A stretch of DNA of 11,237 bases, taken from positions 12,423 through 23,659 of the forward strand of contig PLEQ01000141.1 in assembly GCA_003136475.1 (NCBI GenBank), in the 5' to 3' direction. Of this stretch, positions 8,269-11,237 are shown piece by piece (the stretch's first letter is position 1; every line of letters starts with the position of its first letter). The DNA is from Deltaproteobacteria bacterium. GTDB lineage: Bacteria; Bdellovibrionota_B; Oligoflexia; Oligoflexales; Bog-1112. Below the pieces are notes generated by a model, which had not been told where the DNA came from, did not search any database, and saw only the letters and a program-made list of their open reading frames with translations. A program made the position numbers and the translations under genes.

Positions 8269-8760
8269 ATGGCATCTATGAATAAAGTCTTTATTATGGG
8301 GCGATTGGGTTTCGATCCCGAAATGCGTTATACGCCGAACCAAACTGCGGTTGCGACATTGCGCATCGCGACGACAGAATCGTGGACTCGCGACGGGCAA
8401 CGCCAAGAACAAACGGAATGGCACCGAGTTGTTGTGTGGAGCCGACAAGCTGAAAATTGTGCAAAATATCTCGCCAAAGGGCGACAAGTTTTTGTTGAAG
8501 GTCGTCTGCAGACCCGCGCTTGGGACGATAAGACCGGCCAAAAACGCTATACTACCGAAATCATCGCCAACATGGTTCACTTTATCGGCCCCAATACCGC
8601 GACGACAAGCACCTCTGGCCCACACGATGAAGAACGTCCAGAATCTCGTTTCCCCCATGCTGAAAGCGGCAATGGTAATGGTGATTTCCCACCGCCACCG
8701 TCCTACGGCTCCGGATCTTCTAACGAAGCTGCCGTAAATTTTGACGATATCCCATTCTGA
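8269..8760 (+). CDS. ssb: Single-stranded DNA-binding protein
   Basis: A 163-residue SSB. The OB-fold covers about residues 4-108 (NKVFIMGRLGFDPEMRY at 5-21, TEWHRVVVWSR at 49-59, KGRQVFVEGRLQTR at 70-83), with Trp39, 51, 57 and 85 in the positions expected for ssDNA-stacking or core residues. A flexible linker rich in Gly, Pro, Ser and Asn follows (109-155). The acidic tip NFDDIPF at 157-163 is the standard C-terminal peptide that recruits replication and repair partners. The length is in the normal range (about 150-180). It coats single-stranded DNA during replication, recombination and repair. The ATG at 8269 has GAGGA about 8 bases upstream; the ATG at 8278 is an alternative that loses only three residues. 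The gene appears monocistronic, ending in the terminator at 8797, and is the last backbone gene before the recombinase module. Confidence 0.97.
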   Translation: MASMNKVFIMGRLGFDPEMRYTPNQTAVATLRIATTESWTRDGQRQEQTEWHRVVVWSRQAENCAKYLAKGRQVFVEGRLQTRAWDDKTGQKRYTTEIIANMVHFIGPNTATTSTSGPHDEERPESRFPHAESGNGNGDFPPPPSYGSGSSNEAAVNFDDIPF

Positions 8761-8779
8761 GACGTACCTTCGAGTATTT

Positions 8780-8900
8780 TGTAAAATTTCCCTCTGTCCC
8801 ACTTAATATAGTGGGATTTTTTATTTTACGCCCTACAAAAAATGTAAAATTTTATTTGATCGAATATCGACGAGTAGATACCTTAACAAATGTAAAGTTT
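8780..8900 (+). repeat. Cluster of TGTAAA(A/G)TTT repeats with one inverted copy
   Basis: TGTAAAATTT occurs at 8780-8789 and 8843-8852, and TGTAAAGTTT at 8891-8900. ATTTTAC at 8823-8829 is the exact inverse of GTAAAAT at 8844-8850, giving 7-bp arms around 14 bases. The cluster sits between the end of ssb and the start of the first recombinase gene. Such repeats could be recombinase-binding (attachment) sites, an operator for the recombinase promoter, or chance in an AT-rich stretch. The inner spacer is longer than the 6-8 bases usual for tyrosine-recombinase core sites, which weakens the attachment-site reading. Confidence 0.4.
8797..8826 (+). terminator. Intrinsic terminator of ssb
   Basis: TCCCACT (8797-8803) and AGTGGGA (8810-8816) form a perfect 7-bp stem with a 6-base TAATAT loop, followed directly by TTTTTTATTTT. 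It lies 37 bases after the ssb stop and is the classic shape of a Rho-independent terminator. It also separates ssb transcription from the recombinase genes. Confidence 0.85.
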
Positions 8901-8906
8901 AAGGAG
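8901..8906 (+). promoter_or_regulatory. Strong ribosome binding site of the first recombinase gene
   Basis: AAGGAG at 8901-8906 lies 8 bases before the ATG at 8915. This is one of the best Shine-Dalgarno matches in the window and fixes the start. Confidence 0.8.
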
Positions 8907-8914
8907 AGCCTCTG

Positions 8915-10210
8915 ATGGTATCTGTATCTGTTAAGAATTTTGTGATGCGCAACGGCGAGCGTTACTGCTTACTCGTGGAAAGCACGTCTGGTCTTCCGCT
9001 CTATTACCCAACTCTCTATCTCACGACTCAAGTGAGGAATAAGTCTCTTTCAGTTTCAGCTATGGAAACAGCACTCTTAGGAATTGGCGTGTTTTTGCAT
9101 TTTCTCATTGAGCAAGGAATCGATATACATGGTCGCTTCCAAAACCAAGTCTATCTCGAACCACCCGATCTCGATGCGCTTCGTGATTTCTGTCAGAAAA
9201 GATTTCGTGCTAATAAAATTCTAAAATTATCGAAGAAATTTTCTGCAAGTAAAGTTAGGAAAGAAACAGAATATACTCGTTTAACCTCTATTGCAGCTTA
9301 TGTGGAGTGGCTAGCAAGTCTTCTTAGTATCTCAAAAGACAAGCATGCAACATTGCAAATAGACAAAATGGTAACCGGCATAAAATCAAGGCGACCGCGC
9401 AGAGTCAATACAGATCATAATGAGGTTGATAAATCACTCGATGAAAAACAAATAGAGTTAGTTTTCGAAGTTTTTCGGCCTGAATCTGATTTAAATCCAT
9501 TTAAAGATCATCAAGTCAAAATTCGTAATCGCCTTGTTTTTTTAATGCTCTACCATTTAGGATTGCGCGCGGGAGAACTCCTAAACATACGTATTCGAGA
9601 TTTTGATTTCTCAAATAACCAACTGATTGTTGCGCGCCGCCCGGACGAGAAGGATGACCCAAGAACATATCAACCTCTCGTCAAAACCTTAGACCGTCGA
9701 TTACCTTTAAGGGAAACTCTTGCGAGGGAGATTCATGAATACATAGTCAAATTCAGGAAAGCAGTGCCCAATGCCAACAAGCATGACTTTCTCCTTGTTG
9801 CTCATAAGGCTGGTCCAACCCAAGGGCAGCCCATGTCTATTGTTGCCTATAAAAAAATCATTGATGCAGTCCGTGCCACAGCTCCTGATCTATACGGATT
9901 CACTGGCCATCAGCTTCGCCACACCTGGAATTATAATTTTTCGAAGCATATGGATGCTATGGACCAACCGCCAAGTGCGGAAAAACAAGAAAAAATAAGG
10001 TCCTATCTAATGGGTTGGAAAGATGGTTCTGGAACAGCTGCAACATACAACAAAAGATTCATTAAGGATAAAGCTCACCAATTATCGCTAGAGTTACAAA
10101 AAGATTTAATGCGAATGCCTGAGAGGGATTTTGAGAATGGAAATGAAACAAAATGCGCAAATCAAGACAAATTCAAGCCAACATCTGTCGAAAGCGGGAT
10201 ATCTCTTTGA
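8915..10210 (+). CDS. Tyrosine recombinase / site-specific integrase (first of a pair)
   Basis: A 431-residue enzyme that should cut and rejoin DNA through a 3'-phosphotyrosine intermediate. The catalytic set is complete: Arg218 in LGLRAGEL (215-222), a likely beta-hairpin Lys257 before LDRRLPL, His332 and Arg335 in GHQLRHT (331-337), Trp368 in the His/Trp position (LMGWKDGSG) and nucleophile Tyr378 in TAATYNKRF. The N-terminal half (1-170) would hold the family-specific arm and a core-binding SAM-like domain. It opens with a distinctive LPLYYPTLY...TTQVRN stretch (27-42), which from memory resembles the GmtY-type recombinases of gamma-mobile-trio islands rather than XerC/D. The strong ribosome site at 8901 sets the start. 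The 3' end overlaps the next recombinase gene by 74 bases, so the two are almost certainly co-expressed and act together. The 50-residue tail after Tyr378 is charged and may mediate contact with the partner. Confidence 0.92.
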   Translation: MVSVSVKNFVMRNGERYCLLVESTSGLPLYYPTLYLTTQVRNKSLSVSAMETALLGIGVFLHFLIEQGIDIHGRFQNQVYLEPPDLDALRDFCQKRFRANKILKLSKKFSASKVRKETEYTRLTSIAAYVEWLASLLSISKDKHATLQIDKMVTGIKSRRPRRVNTDHNEVDKSLDEKQIELVFEVFRPESDLNPFKDHQVKIRNRLVFLMLYHLGLRAGELLNIRIRDFDFSNNQLIVARRPDEKDDPRTYQPLVKTLDRRLPLRETLAREIHEYIVKFRKAVPNANKHDFLLVAHKAGPTQGQPMSIVAYKKIIDAVRATAPDLYGFTGHQLRHTWNYNFSKHMDAMDQPPSAEKQEKIRSYLMGWKDGSGTAATYNKRFIKDKAHQLSLELQKDLMRMPERDFENGNETKCANQDKFKPTSVESGISL

Positions 10211-11237
10211 TGAGAATGATGACTATTGGCGTCTTGATAAAGACACTCTAGTAAATGTTAGTGCCGTTGCGAGTCTTTTCGATGCGGAAATTCAAAATCC
10301 GTTTTTAAAAACGCTTACCTATTACGCGTGTAACCTCTCGGCTGCGACTGTGTATATCATTTCAAATGAATTTCGGCGCATGTTAAAGAAAACCTGCGCT
10401 TCAAGTATCTCTCCTTCTATGTTGATAAATTATAAATCTACTCTAACTGATAAAACAGAATGGCATCTAGCCAATATTCGCTACTTTCTTAAACAATGGC
10501 ATAAATTAGGGTATCCCGGAGTTACGGAAGATGTTGTTGAATTGATGAGTGGGTGGAGACTGAAGGGATGTGAGAAAGGCGATCTAATTAAGCGTCTTGA
10601 TCCACTCAATGGGCCTTTAAGTGATATCGAATTACATGGGTTCAATGAGTGTGCAGTTCAACTCTTTGAACAAAACAAAATTTCATTACAAGATCTGGTG
10701 ATAAGCCTATGCCAAAGCCATACTGGCCGTCGTCCAATACAGATTTCACATTTGAAAATAAAGGATATTTTACAGGGAAAAAATAGAAATGGAGACCCGA
10801 TATATCTGCTTAATATCCCTCGCGCAAAAATAAGAGGCGGGAATTTTAGAGAAGCATTTAAACAATTCGCTGTTACTCATGACTTGTGGATTATTCTTAC
10901 TGCTCATGCAAAGCAAACCGTTTCAGTGGCCAATAAGATCTTAGGATTTAAGCTAGAACAACAAGATGAGTTAGAACTCCCTCTTTTTCTCTGTCTCTCA
11001 TCAATTGAAGAGGTCTTCTCGCTTGAGCAGCTGAGAGCCTGGGCTCGTACAGATCGACTCCATATTCAAACGCGTGTCATTTCCCAAACTCTTCAAAAAA
11101 TAGCGGAGATCGCCAATCTCTATTCCGAACGCACGGGGGAGCCGATCAATTTAACGGCATATCGATTCCGCTATACGGTCGGGACTCGAGCTGCCCGAGA
11201 AGGTTTCGGAGAAATGGTTATCGCAGAGCTTCTGGAC
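10137..11237 (+). CDS. Second tyrosine recombinase (3' end truncated by window edge)
   Basis: An open frame gives 367 residues and runs off the right edge. ATG at 10137 has GAGAGG about 10 bases upstream and overlaps the first recombinase gene by 74 bases in another frame; ATG at 10143 is an alternative. The catalytic domain shows box I as SHTGRRPIQI (194-203; Arg199 likely catalytic), a possible hairpin Lys231 in RAKIRGG (229-235), and box II as TAYRFRYTVGTRAA (340-353). In box II the expected HxxR reads Y342-R-F-R345, so the first His is replaced. GEMVIAELLD at 358-367 looks like the run into the second box, where 'LLDH' is typical. The nucleophile Tyr would fall past the edge. The first 190 residues match no domain that I know. 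It is probably an obligate partner of the first enzyme. A GmtZ-like or TnpB-like role is possible but not proven. Confidence 0.87.
   Translation, partial: MEMKQNAQIKTNSSQHLSKAGYLFDENDDYWRLDKDTLVNVSAVASLFDAEIQNPFLKTLTYYACNLSAATVYIISNEFRRMLKKTCASSISPSMLINYKSTLTDKTEWHLANIRYFLKQWHKLGYPGVTEDVVELMSGWRLKGCEKGDLIKRLDPLNGPLSDIELHGFNECAVQLFEQNKISLQDLVISLCQSHTGRRPIQISHLKIKDILQGKNRNGDPIYLLNIPRAKIRGGNFREAFKQFAVTHDLWIILTAHAKQTVSVANKILGFKLEQQDELELPLFLCLSSIEEVFSLEQLRAWARTDRLHIQTRVISQTLQKIAEIANLYSERTGEPINLTAYRFRYTVGTRAAREGFGEMVIAELLD

Larger units (their letters stand above)
8830..11237 (+). mobile_element. Left part of a putative integrated element with paired tyrosine recombinases
   Basis: Two overlapping tyrosine-recombinase genes start immediately after the ssb terminator, in DNA that looks more A/T-rich than the backbone to the left. 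No tRNA gene is present as a target. The left boundary is not defined by the sequence; 8830 is placed just after the terminator T-tract and is a guess. The element runs off the right edge, so its other end, any target duplication and its cargo cannot be seen. Tandem overlapping recombinase genes are known in recombinase-in-trio elements, Tn554-type transposons and gamma-mobile-trio islands. Confidence 0.6.

Noticed and set aside
8251..8802. 183-codon open frame on the minus strand opposite ssb
   Set aside because: It lies wholly antisense to a clear ssb gene, has no recognisable domain and no good ribosome site. It is a shadow of the ssb reading frame.
8823..8850. Chromosomal dif site (XerCD target) reading of the inverted repeat
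   Set aside because: The 7-bp arms are separated by 14 bases, whereas dif has 11-bp arms around a 6-8 base centre, and the arms do not match the dif consensus.
8780..8900. CRISPR-like reading of the TGTAAA repeats
   Set aside because: The repeats are only 10 bases, unevenly spaced (63 and 48 bases apart), and no cas gene is present.

Overview
The window comes from a Gram-negative bacterium: it has an outer-membrane Omp85-type barrel with a signal peptide, a lipoprotein, a proteobacterial-style QmcA/NfeD pair and an SSB with the usual acidic tail. It carries a canonical SMC rather than MukB, so it is not an enterobacterial or vibrio-type genome. The overall style fits a deltaproteobacterial or Bdellovibrionota/Oligoflexia-like lineage, but this is a weak guess because no taxonomic marker is present.

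Region 1 (1-1424, plus strand) has the last 39 codons of an unidentified gene, overlapped by a GTG-started gene for a short single-POTRA Omp85-superfamily outer-membrane protein. Region 2 (1429-8099, minus strand) is a run of four co-directional genes. Read from right to left they are an unrecognised secreted, probably lipid-anchored protein, smc, an NfeD-family membrane protein and a QmcA-type SPFH/stomatin protein. The first two genes are 17 bases apart, then comes a 183-base gap, and the last two are 9 bases apart and translationally linked. The run ends four bases from the convergent omp gene. Region 3 (8100-8760) is a divergent intergenic region followed by ssb on the plus strand. ssb ends at a clear intrinsic terminator at about 8797-8826.

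Region 4 (about 8830-11237, plus strand) is different in character: visibly more A/T-rich and built of two overlapping tyrosine-recombinase genes. The first is complete (431 aa, all catalytic residues visible). The second is cut by the window edge (367 aa visible) and has an altered HxxR box (YxxR). The pair begins just after the ssb terminator, behind a cluster of short TGTAAA-type repeats and an inverted repeat, so this looks like the left end of an integrated mobile element. The arrangement resembles multi-recombinase modules (recombinase-in-trio elements, Tn554-type transposons and, most closely from memory, the GmtY/GmtZ pair of gamma-mobile-trio islands). Any third gene and any cargo would lie beyond the right edge.

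Regions 1-3 read as ordinary chromosomal backbone for envelope biogenesis, membrane organisation, chromosome condensation and DNA replication or repair. The recombinase module is the accessory part and the most interesting signal.
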